Assembly: GCA_021234155.1 (NCBI GenBank)
Contig: JAJEKV010000038.1
Span: 9,512,092 to 9,576,091 of the forward strand
Direction: 5' to 3'
Origin: Isoetes taiwanensis
Lineage: Eukaryota > Streptophyta > Lycopodiopsida > Isoetales > Isoetaceae
DNA length: 64,000 bases
Shown here: one piece after another, positions 13,777 through 24,034 of the stretch
Layout of the letters: every line of letters begins with the position of its first letter
Position numbering within the stretch: the stretch's first letter is position 1
The notes under the pieces: generated by a model
Seen by the model: the letters and a program-made list of their open reading frames with translations, nothing else
Databases searched by the model: none
What the model was told of the DNA's origin: nothing
Position numbers and translations under genes: made by a program

Positions 13777-14097
13777 CTAGAGACTCACATCAAACAATAG
13801 CTTTATCGCGGGATCAATGGAAAGTAGCGAACCACCTTTATCGGAGACGGTCTTTCCCTTGGCGTGCATTGTACCTAGCGACACCACATTTAGGCACGTT
13901 TTTGTGTCCTTGTAGATGTCATTTGGATAATATACCATGTCATCATTTGGACAAGCATGAATCCTATGGTATCCCAAACCACTACTTGCCAATATGTTTT
14001 TTATTTCATCGCGGCTCCTAGGTATAGTGTTCCCTTGTGGAAGTATTTTCTCTTGTAATAACCACGCATGAAGTCTTTGTTTACGGGATACATTCAT
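13777..14097 (-). pseudogene. HACPND block of the CACTA transposase
   Basis: The 106-codon open frame holds IKNILASSGLGYHRIHACPN followed by DDMVYY. Active family members use this region as a Zn-ligand-rich core (CPND then CPxC). Here the downstream CPxC is not preserved, because the sequence continues DIYKDTKTCLNVV. This supports decay rather than function. Confidence 0.75.
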
Positions 14098-14779
14098 TCA
14101 ATCACAATTCAATTAACTTGGTGATTTCAAGTGTACTTACGTAACAAAGCCATGTAACGGCGTTGCTCCATTTGAATTTGGCTTGAAGGTTTAATATCAA
14201 TAAAGATGTTGCCAATCTAGAATCTTTGTTCCTACATATAATGCTTTTTGTGCCTCCTCAAATAAATCTTCATGACCGTCAATGGGAGTATTTGCTTCTT
14301 CGTCGAGGGTCGTTGTCGAAGATCGGTCGACGCGCATCTAACATGTCCGGCCATGGGTTCCTCAACCTCCATGTGGCCGGCGTCGCCGTCATCATTGTGC
14401 TCGCCGTCTTCATCGTTGTGCTGGGCCTCTTCGATGTTGTACTCTTCATCATATGTTGTCGCCGATGTTTGTACCATATTGCTCGATGTATTCTATTTAC
14501 GCTAGGCGCAATGACTCTTGATGTCGCCAATTACGTGACGCAGATGTGGTCTCATATCCACTCGCCCGATTGCCGGATACAAAAAAATATATGTTACATG
14601 CATTGAGAGCATGGTTTGGTCGGTTCTTAAACATGTTGTAATATAAGAAATATAAATTTCCACGTCTTAAGCAAGCCACTTATTGATGATAATAATCATA
14701 TAATTTCATTCCACAAAATAATAATTAAATACATGGTAAGACTCCCACAAAGGACAACACAACTTATATTAATTATAAT

Positions 14780-15060
14780 TCGAAAGTACATCATCAAAAG
14801 ACCTCCGGTATTGATCTACCGTATTCATCTTGAATGAACAATTCATCACCAACACGAAGACTCTTTATAGCATCTACCATAATATATCTCCCTTCAATTT
14901 TCCCTTTAAAGAAATCTTCTTGGTCCTTTTTGCCTCGACTAAAATCACAATTGGTAGCTTCGATTCTCGATAGAGCCTGTTAATAAAAGCACAAAGGTTT
15001 CCATGTAATTGTGGGCGACCATCAATGTATTTCAAATCTTTTTCGTTATCGGTCCGGCTA
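14780..15060 (-). pseudogene. SET-domain-like fragment
   Basis: Two adjacent frames together read YIDGRPQLHGNLCAFINR, then TNCDF, DFFKGKIEGRYIMVDAIKSL and RVGDELFI. This matches the C-terminal half of SET lysine-methyltransferase domains: the INHSC.PNC-like pseudoknot strand, the hydrophobic strand before the GDEL/GEEL motif, then an aromatic-Gly. A single frameshift lies near 14975. The Cys of the usual NHSC is replaced. The position inside the CACTA leader suggests either a captured host gene fragment or an extra domain of the element's own ORF. Similarity is motif-level only; I would not assign activity. Confidence 0.4.
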
Positions 15061-15083
15061 TTCTTCGTGCATTAGAATTTAGG

Positions 15084-15287
15084 TCATAGATGAGCATGCG
15101 CCATCGGGTGCTTACTCAATTTATGCCAAGCCTCGAGAGTTGTATTCGGGGACCTACATATGGCATCAAAGGAACACTCGTGCCATCTTTGACTTTTATA
15201 TTTGTCATAATATATAATCCGAGACAAAGACCGGGGACGACTAGTTTTAATCAAATCGCCTACCCCAATATGTAAATGGCTCCCCAT
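15084..15287 (-). pseudogene. open fragment upstream of the SET-like remnant, unidentified
   Basis: A 67-codon open stretch immediately 5' of the SET-like block, with basic and aromatic residues (YYDKYKSQRWHEC). The continuing frame to about 15420 holds NSIPQELVHLLKKPF. It could be the N-terminal part of the same protein. I do not recognise it. Confidence 0.25.
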
Positions 15288-16159
15288 AAATAATTGGCAT
15301 TTTACCTCTAGGCCATATACCTAATTTTTTACGATCCTTTGTCTGTAAAAGGCTTTTTTAGCAAATGGACTAGTTCTTGTGGAATGCTATTTTCTTCCAC
15401 AGGATCTAGTACATTCCAATTGTGGTGAACGTTGTTATTTCCTAGAATCATGGCTACCGACCATCGCACGCCGAAGTTCTATCGCGTAATGGGATACTCT
15501 TTGCGAAGTTGATGGCTTTCTTTTTCTTGGGGTTCTCTATGAAAGCATTTATGGTGTCAATATCATCTGCTTCCAAGGACAACATGGCCCCAAAATCTAC
15601 ATATTGCTTCGAGCTCACTTCATTCTCGGTTTCTTCCTAAGAAAATGCAAGTAAAATAAGTTGAGATGTCGATTCAAGTACGTGAGAGTAGTTGGCGCAC
15701 CTCGTTGGAATATCCAGACATGTGCATCCGAGAGCAGCGTGGATTTATCGACCATTCACCGTATTTATCAACGTGATCGATGATAGTCTTTCTCATCCGC
15801 TTTATTTGTCCTTTGCACATCGCGCAATTGCAATAAAGCCGGCCTCATCAAGTACAAGCCAAAAAAAAGTTTATTAGAATACAAAGTTGGCAATCATTGA
15901 AAACATGTTTCTAGTACATCGTCGGTGGCATTCATTTTGCATGCCACTAAGGTCGAGGGAAGACTCGGACCATTTGGGTCTAAGTGGACTATTTGTGGCA
16001 ATTGTTGAGTAACATCTTTACCGATCGCCATTTAACAATCTTGCGGCTTTTGTTGCATTTTACGTTCATGGTCTACCGACGTTTGTCCATGTTGTTTACT
16101 ACAAGCAAAAAATGTTAATAAAACTAATTTAATGTATTAATGTGACTTTAGATCTATTT

Positions 16160-16470
16160 GATTGAGGGCCCCTGAACTCGATACATCTAGTCCTCTCCAT
16201 TCTGGATGGAGCCGACCAGTACCTTGATCATGCTACCCTTCATACAATTTATAATATTTATAGACAATATGATTGAGGTAGGCTGAACCCGATACACGTA
16301 GTCCTCTCCATTCGAGATGGAGCCGACCAGTACCTTGATCAAGTTACCCCACACTTTTTGAAAATTTATAGACAATATGATTGAGGTAGGGTTGAACCGA
16401 TACTATAGTCCTCTCCATTAGGGATGGGTGACCCAAGATCCGGATCAACCTACCCCACACTTTTGTAAAA
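16160..16470. repeat. three tandem copies of a ~110-bp repeat
   Basis: GATTGAGG starts copies at 16160, 16271 and 16379 (periods 111 and 108). Each copy continues through a Pro/Arg-codon-like CTCTCCATT block, GGATGGAGCCGACCAG and TACCTTGATCA. The third copy is more diverged. It lies in the 5' leader of the CACTA element, where tandem subterminal repeats are common. Confidence 0.85.
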
Positions 16471-16654
16471 CATTTTTAAAGAACTTTTTGCTTTAATCAA
16501 TATCTATGAGGAATTAATGGTATGAACATGATAAACTTAGTGTTAATGCAAGATCTTACCTTATGAAGAGAGAAAACACCACCTGGGGCCAAGAACTCTC
16601 AAGAGGTCGACTACAACAACAATGAAATGAAGATAAATACCCCTCGGGTTCAAA

Positions 16655-17027
16655 AAAAAAATCGTCGATCATCGGCGTTCAACGTCGATGATCGGCGTTT
16701 AACACCACCTAGGCATGCTAGCGGTACTGGGGACCACGTAGGCATCGGCCAGGCCACGCATGCCATGTCATCATCGACACAACGTCGATGATCGACGTTC
16801 TAGGCATGCCACGAGGCCAAAGGCGACACGTCACTCCACTGGTCGACGTTTGACTGATCAAAGGCGACACGTCACTCCAACTGAGCGTCGATAATCGACG
16901 TTCAATGGTCACCGGCCGACGTTTGGTGGTCAGCGTTATAATCGGCGTTGGACGGGTCGATTGTCGACCCGTTTAGGTCGACTATCGACGGACAAATGTC
17001 GATTATCGACGTTGATCCCTTGTAGTG
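16655..17027 (-). repeat. CACTA subterminal palindromes and terminus
   Basis: At least six copies of a near-palindrome of the form ACGTCGATNATCGACGT occur at about 16660-16703 (two), 16778-16800, 16882-16904, 16929-16951 and 16976-17014. The element terminus CACTACAAGG follows (17018-17027, minus strand). In En/Spm-type elements such subterminal motifs are bound by the TNP1/TNPA accessory protein. Here the binding role is inferred from position and palindromic form. Confidence 0.75.
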
Positions 17028-18459
17028 ATGATGTGATACAGTTTGGTGATAATTTTGCTTCTTTTGCTCTTCCTGGTAATGACGAAGATGTGCCATACTA
17101 TGTTCTTGCTTGCACTAGAGAAAAGCATGTATTGGATCAAACAGTCATTGATGATTACAAGAATGAGCATCATGCGGTGTTGATCATATCGCCTACTATT
17201 ATCGAAATTGCCAAGTTGCCATAACAAATATAAGTTGTTGGATGATAGAGAAGTATTGGTGCCATGTAGAGTCGTTATTGGAGCTAAATTTCCCATGAAG
17301 AAGATAAATCACGGGGTTAAAGGTGCTAGTGCGGCTTTTGCATTGTCGATGATGTGCATGAGATGTTGCTAGGAAGTCTTCCTCAAAATGGTGGATGCCT
17401 TGGATTAGGTGAAGGCTTTGAATTTGCGATTTTTTGTATTGTGTTACTTTTGAATTGAATTGAATTTGCAGGTGGTTTGTCTTGTGTGAACTACAGTTTT
17501 GTAAAATATAGCATGGAACATGTTGAAGTTCAAATTGTAGACAAGTGCAAAAGGTACACATAATTATATTTCTGGAGCAAATAGTACAGTGTACACACTT
17601 AATAACTTAAGAAGCAAGCTTCTTAAGCAAGCTTCTTAAGGAACTGTGATGCTAGGCTTCTTAATTAGCAAGCAACCTCTATTGCAAAAGCTCCATAAAC
17701 TATCAATGTCTTCACCATATTGAGATTTTATGCATTTCACTACTGTGTCATTGTATGCACGAGAAGTATCAAATTGATGCTCTTGGACATAAGTGGTAAA
17801 GTCATTTGCATTCTTCAAGCCTACAAACCAGTCAAATAGCCAACACAAATCTTTGTCTTCACCAGTTAGCCTGGGATGCCATACTGGTATGCAGCAAGAG
17901 CAACCCTCATTGAAGATACATTTGAAAGGAAGGTCAGTAATCATAACACATCTATTTTCCATCATTGGCCTCTAAGAAGAGGGTCTAACATCTATTGCCA
18001 CCATAAATGAATTTAAATCTTGGTATGCCTTGCTCATACAACTTGTCTACAATGGTCGCCGAACATCAAGGGAAGATCGACCAAGCGATAAATCCCAATG
18101 GTTGGAACACCAGTACAACAATGATTTCGACAATGGACGACAAAAGAAGACTCCATCAGGTAATTGGATTGGCACTTGAGTGCCATTATAGTCACTGGGT
18201 GCTGATTTACAATAGTAACCCAAAATGCCTTGGAGATCAAATATAATAAGCCCTGTAAGTAATCCAGGGCAGTTAGGTTAGCCATACATCTAACCTGACC
18301 AAGCCTAAGGATAAGACAGAAAGTCTAAACTAATTCTAGTTTTTAACCCCTTGATAGAAATTAAAGCGTTGCAAACAATTTCTTATTCAAATAAATTTCA
18401 AAGTACAATAGTCAATTAGCTTTAAATTCCATAAGTTGGAATGAGTTTAACTACCACTC
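17028..18459. other. flank between CACTA end and Ulp1 gene
   Basis: A minus-strand frame at 17636-17965 (109 codons) holds several Cys and Trp (CIFNEGCSCCIPVWHP), but I do not recognise it. It ends near a small inverted repeat at 17605-17640 made of CTTAAGAAGC and GCTTCTTAAG arms. No other feature is supported. Confidence 0.35.
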
Positions 18460-19983
18460 TTACGCCTTGGGCCCAGTGACAACTTGTTTTGTCTCATCTC
18501 TTCTTCTCAAACCATATTCAATCATGGCTTTTATTAATACATTTCTTCTGCCAAGTGCAAAATCCTTGTCGAACCATGTTGATGAAAACTGCAACAAACA
18601 CAAGAATTAAGATCCGCTACAATAAAACATCCCAAAAGATTTATGTGAAATATAAGAACAACTCACCATGCTTTTAGAATTCACTTGGGCATCCACAAAA
18701 GCTTGCATAAAGGCCATCACATAAAGACCGCAACTTACATTATCTGGTTGTTGTGGAACCTCTGGAATAGTTTCCTTCTTCACTGCATTCTTCACATATA
18801 ATTCGACTTCACGTGAACTAGAGTTGGTTAGATATGTGATGACATCCTTATGAAAACTTGCACACACAAATAAGAACATGCAACTAAGATTTAAGCAAGC
18901 AAAGAAGTGGTACATATCTTTGAAAGAAAAATGCTCACATATTTAGGAGTTTGTCCACTATTATACCGATCATGGAGTTCAACACAATAATTGCGGGAGA
19001 AGCCATTGAGGTGGTGCGCAATTTTTGGAGACTCTAAAACAAAAATCACCAAAACATGATGGGGCGTGGTCCTCAACTTGAACTGGAACCATAATATAAT
19101 TGGCATTTACTAACAACAATGCCTTGTAGCCCTTTTCAAGCGACTTACTCGGTTGTCCCCATACTATTAGCATCGGGGCTAATCTTTTAAATCCGCCCGA
19201 TAAGTCAAAAAGTTTTTTCAAAGGAAGAAAAAGAAGACATCTCGCCATTTGGATGTCAATGTCTTTGCTCACATACCTTAGAATATGTCTAAATGTACGT
19301 TAGACTTGTACCTATCTTTAAACAATGTCTCCACCGGTGTATTTGTGACCTTAATCGGAGGTTCGACTTGGAGCGGATAGAATGGAACCATTGTCGAAGG
19401 TTATCCATGTCACCGCAAAACCAAGCATCAATGGTAACTAGCATAAAACACATATTTACTAATCCAATTACACTTTACAGGTTGCTCAAGCGATGTCCGG
19501 CTTCTAGTTCTCTTAGGCGGCGACACCTTTGTATCTTTTCTTTTCTTGACTCTTTCTCGTTCACACCACTATACGTATCCGTTCTATCCTCGGATTCCTC
19601 CTTCTCTTGCTTCACCACAACCACCGCTTCATATCTCGTAGCCACATTCTCCACTAAAATTTCTTGAAGCCGGTTGTATATGTTCTGTCTTTACATGATT
19701 CTTCAATCTTTTCGGATTGTAGTTCCAACTAAGGCCATAGATCCACTAGTTTCCTCTGTTTCCTTGAATAATAAAATGTATGAACATGCAATAACTAAAT
19801 GCAATAAGTAGTTTTTGACTTACCACTTGAAAACAACATTTCAAGTTCGGTCGATGATGTGGCATTGGCTTTAGAATTGGTACCTTCGCACATTATGCGC
19901 AGAATGTTTTTCTTGGGAGTGTCGAAGACCTCTACAATAATATCTTTTTTCTTTAGAGTGTCGGAGACGGCCTCATTGTTCTC
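18460..19983 (-). pseudogene. Ulp1-like cysteine protease (C48), frameshifted
   Basis: Ulp1 proteases remove SUMO; transposons often carry such genes, with unknown role. Exons read leftward. 19824-19983 is a clean exon ending at a GTAAGT donor. A Lys/Arg-rich part follows at 19480-19690. 18940-19272 contains NANYIMVPVQVEDH (the catalytic His) and then VLVIFVLE. 18667-18856 contains VPQQPDNVSCGLYVMAF, which supplies the catalytic Gln and Cys; its donor is GTGAGT. 18460-18588 is the last exon, after a TTGTTGCAG acceptor, and ends in a TAA at 18460-18462. The last two exons join in frame. The His exon needs two single-base shifts, at C runs near 19055 and 18995, to stay in frame. Hence it is a pseudogene or carries homopolymer sequencing errors. 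The N-terminal limit is uncertain. Confidence 0.7.
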
Positions 19984-20559
19984 CTAAATTCATTTGGTTC
20001 CAAGACTACAAGATAACTCATTGTCAACAATAAACATAAACATCAAGAAAATGTAGAAATTAAACTAATATGGACACACACTGTGTTGCCACATTCAGCC
20101 CTTTGCCGGGTGAGCTCAATTTGTTGTGCATATGAAGGTACAATTGTAGCTTTGCTTGTGACAAGCTATGATCTGTTATTAAAAAAATGAGCTCAATTTG
20201 CTTCCTTATAAAATCCAAAGAAATTCATTTAAAAGTAATTACTTACTTGATGTTCCTTTTCCTCCTCTCATGCTCGCTACAAATGTGTTGAATGTGTTGG
20301 AGGTGACCTAGATGTGGACGGGGTTGACTTATCATGCTTCCCTCCATAATAATCATCTACACAACTTGAAAAATCAAGTGTCTTTTGCGGGAGGATCTAC
20401 TCGTTCTTCTTGCAAGCATCTGCACACGAGGTGAAATTGAAATACATATGAAAATACCATAACCACATATCACATACCTTTTTCTCGGCTTCTTTATACT
20501 ACCCATGTCACCACGCAAGAATGAAAGCATTACCAATAATAACTAGATGGTGAAAAGAA

Positions 20560-20960
20560 ATGTACAATCGGAAAAGCAATGTACAATCAATTCCAAATGT
20601 ATTCCATGTATCTCAGATTGCGAGAAATATGTCTGGGTTTTATGTACACACATCCAAATGTAAAGCTTCCTAGAAAAAGAATTCATAAATGCATTCCATG
20701 TAGCTGTATTAGATATATTAGATATATGTATTTGGAGCCAATCGTAGAAAAGCTTACTTGGAAATTTGTAATTGCATTAAAATGTATCATAGAGTACGTA
20801 AAGATGTATCAAAATGTCCCCAAAGAGAAGACCACATGTTATACAAATGTACACACATGTGCAATTTACCTACTTATCCTATTTTCTTAGTACATAAAAA
20901 GTAACTCCTCAATATTATCGGCAATTTGTACACCATGCACATTAATAATATGCATGTACT
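20560..20960. repeat. GTACA/ATGTAC-rich segment
   Basis: The words TGTACA, ATGTAC and close variants recur every 20-40 bases in AT-rich DNA. The plus-strand open frame 20579-20890 is a by-product with many Tyr, Met and Val codons. Similar clusters lie at 25.4-25.9, 29.5-29.7 and 31.6-32.1 kb. Confidence 0.5.
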
Positions 20961-22740
20961 AAGATGATGTTTACACCGGCCTAGAAAAGCAAAAACGATC
21001 CAACCCTACAAATCTTCACTTCAACCTACATTTTAAAACCCAAATGTAATTAATATACTACTGAACAATTAATGCACAACCAATGCACAACTTCTAACTA
21101 ATATCCATCTACCAATCTTACACTTTGAACTAATAAAAGAAAGACATGAAAGAAATCGAATATGCATGCTTACCTTTTTCCAATCAGCCCCAATGCACGA
21201 GGTAGATTCACATCCCATGTGTGACACGGTACCAGTGATTGTTCCTTGTGCTAGCAAGATAGGGAGATACATAATAGGCGAAGGATGTGCGCGAAGATGC
21301 CAATACCACTTGGGAGGAACCAAAACACCGCTTTCATAATTTATGCGGGACTGAAAATCAAACATTTGGCTGCTCTCTGCGAAACTGAAATCAAAGAAAG
21401 AGGAGGAGGCTGCAAGCTAAGGACCGAGGAGTGATCTAAGAACTCCCTCAACTCCAAAATCTTTGTGTCCCCCTCCTCAATTGCTCTCTTCTTTGAAGAC
21501 CCTTAAATTGAGTTCGTAATCTAGTGCCTCAACTCGGATGCTTTTGCTTCCACTTCCTTGCTAAGCTCAGCCTAGATCCCTGCCTGGCTTGCCTTCCTGG
21601 CAAGAATTGCATCCTCCACCTTCCATTTTATGTGCTCAAACTTCATAGCACTACCGTCACTTCCATCCATCTCACGTTGAAATGCCTCCCAACTCGACAT
21701 CGATTCAAGTAATTAGTCTCGGCCTCATGGACTAGCTTTGAATATAACGCCCTTTCCCCTTCCCTATGCTTCAAAGTCTCAGATAGTCTTAGTCTCGTCT
21801 CCCAGAATTCTGATCTCCTTACATATGCTTTCCTTCAAAGAGGATCTGCTCTCAAGAAATACATTCAAACTGCCCGGATCCTCTTTTGTAGAAAGTATCA
21901 TAGGACTTGTGGCCCTTGGCATTCTTTGGACTTGATCGTTACAACTTCGGTCAAAACCTCTGATTCTTTGACCTTGCTTTTAGTCGTGGCTGTTTTTTAA
22001 CATCATCCCAATCAACTGATTCACCTTTTAAGTGTAAGGCAAATGCTCTAGCAAAATGAGGGGAACATAGTGATTCTCAGACATCTTTTCCTACCGAATG
22101 CAAACTCATACCACTAAAAAAAATTCGCCCGGTCTTCCAACTTCACCGGCTCATCCTTGTGCCATTGCATCTGGTAGGTTCCTTAGATCCCCAAACTTCG
22201 TCACTAAAGAGTTGTACTCGCAAATTTTTCCTTGAATTTCATATTCGCGGATCCCTTGCAAAAAAAATCGTGGTCCTCCTTGTCGCAGCCCGGGACTTCC
22301 GGACTTCAAATGTGTCCCGCTTTGGAAGCCCCTCGGGGAGATTTTTGGACCGATGCAGGGGCAAGACTCTTCTTTGGTGTCTTTGCCATTGTCTATACCT
22401 GCAATGCAACAAGAAATATCTTTTAATTGTCCTAAAAGGTGCAACAACTGGAGCTTGCACATGTAAACAAAAACCTAAAGTAATAAATTAACAAACAGAA
22501 AAAAAAAAAAACTAGGGAAGAAGACGATTGTACCTTTGATTTGTTGAGAATGGCCAAGCGACTTCGGAAGAGCTGCTTTAGTCGCTGCTTGAGAGATCGA
22601 GGTGTCGGATCGCGTGGTAAAAGCAGAGAGATCAAATGACAAAGAAACAAGAACGGGGAAGAAAGAATTGGAGGGAATTTTCGATATGCCTATTTTCGGC
22701 CGAAAAAAAAAACCAAAATTCACGTTAATTATTATACATT
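20961..22740. other. probable 5' part of the minus-strand Ulp1 gene, unassigned
   Basis: Minus-strand frames at 22151-22462 and 21069-21365 are open. The first includes a basic, Gly/Pro-rich stretch that could be a disordered N-terminus. No motif links either firmly to the Ulp1 exons. Position and strand make a leader or N-terminal exon possible. Other frames here are compositional. Confidence 0.3.
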
Positions 22741-23359
22741 TCTAAAAATGTATATGTATTAAAATGACCCAATATTTTATCACCCTAACGTGCTTTTACC
22801 CTGGTGCAATATTTAGCGCAGTAGTTGGCACCACATATGGCAGACAATCCACCATTCACAAGTATCACCATATCTAACATCACATATGTATGACACTAAG
22901 TATAGAAACATATGGAAGCCAATTCACTATTTAGAAAAGGTACCACGTTTGGTACTATATGTGACACTACATATGCTACAAACTACATTATTAACATATA
23001 ATCTTTCTTTGTCGTTTAATGCCGAGATCAATACTATTGCAATTCAACTCGTGCGTGCATTTTATTTTGAAAATATGTCTAAATCTCTATGACACTAAAC
23101 TTTAACATGATGCGTGTAGTAGGTGCTGCTGTATTAGATAATGTGTTCAGGTTTTTGTGATGGTATGGTAATGAATGAAATCTTGGACGGTACTAGTACT
23201 ATATACAAGATCAACAAACACCAAACAACTACATCAGACTTATATGTATCCTGTATTGAAGCTCCAAATTGACTTATATGTATTCTGTTATAAAATATGT
23301 ATTGAAGCTCCAAACTGTAAAATTGTATATATTAACACATAAATCTACAAGTTCAAAGT

Positions 23360-23530
23360 ACTTTACATAAAAAACGTACGGTACGTACTGTAAGTACGGT
23401 ATAGGTACAGTACCTCTTAACTTTTAACGTACTGAAAAAAATTTAGGTACGTCAAATTTCATGCAAAGACGTTATTACGCATCGTGACGCTAAAACGTAA
23501 AAAACGTGAAGTACGTACGGTACCGGCATT
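23360..23530. repeat. GTAC-palindrome-rich patch
   Basis: Within 170 bases the tetranucleotide GTAC occurs about a dozen times, often as ACGTACGGTACGTAC-like runs that are locally self-complementary. Flanking DNA (22740-23360) is AT-rich with CATATG words. No gene is visible from 22,740 to 24,000. Confidence 0.6.
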
Positions 23531-24034
23531 GGCAACGGGCACCATATGACCAAGTCTCCGTAACACATTTGAGCTACATACCATCGCGGAACCGAAATTA
23601 TCCACCACAACTCGAAACTAGCAGCACAAATTTCCTACACATAACTTACAACACACCCAAATGAAGAAGTAAGTGGTGTACCTGATTGTTCAAGCTTGCT
23701 AGACCTTGCTGGAAAATAACGGCCCAATATTAAATTGCATCATATGGTGGTTCCGTAAGAAGAGGGTTGAAAAGTACCTATTTTTTCAATGATTTTCCCG
23801 AGATTCTTCTTACGACTTTTAGGAGGCTTGAATTGTGGCCTAGTCATTTCAAGAGAGGAAGCATCATCCGTGGCATGTTCTTTGGGTAAAAGCATGAAAG
23901 GGTGTCTATAAATGTAGCCCTTTTTTGTACATATACATATGTACCGAATGCACATTTTGGAATAAGCATCATCATGACCAGCTAGTAAGCGCCATGATTA
24001 ATGGCTATCCACTACTCGAACCAATTATCGGATT

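Larger units (their letters stand above)
11100..14620 (-). pseudogene. CACTA TNP2-like transposase, degenerate
   Basis: The protein would cut and join the ends of CACTA transposons in the nucleus. Reading leftward, the segments keep the order of the Transposase_21 family. First comes an acidic N-terminal stretch (14232-14477). Then 13777-14097 has LGYHRIHACPNDDMVYY, the family's conserved HACPND block. Around 13260-13450, VEVYDVSRE resembles the YDVS block. At 12959-13070, FFLLPYWDELK followed by LLDPMHIFKNV matches the very characteristic LPYW...DVMHIEKNV motif. A GRPP block lies at 11837-12109. Last is a C-terminal DUF4216-like part (WFD near 11400, then TFIPDPLQDTWWFVIP at 11100-11234, preceded by an AG acceptor). 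Frameshifts and stops separate most blocks, so it is a pseudogene. Family membership is strongly supported by motif order; exon limits are approximate. Confidence 0.8.
11100..17027 (-). mobile_element. decayed CACTA (En/Spm) element, 5' end at 17,027
   Basis: The right boundary is a canonical terminus: read on the minus strand from 17,027 the sequence starts CACTACAAGGGATCAACG. Just inside lie palindromic subterminal repeats, then a repeat-rich leader, then a SET-like remnant and a TNP2-type transposase remnant, all on the minus strand. The opposite terminus (a plus-strand CACTACAA) was not found to the left by eye. It may be lost, lie outside the window, or be displaced by the 6-10.9 kb array. 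The three bases after the terminus are ATG, a possible 3-bp target duplication that cannot be confirmed without the other end. The left limit given here is only the end of recognisable transposase. Confidence 0.75.
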
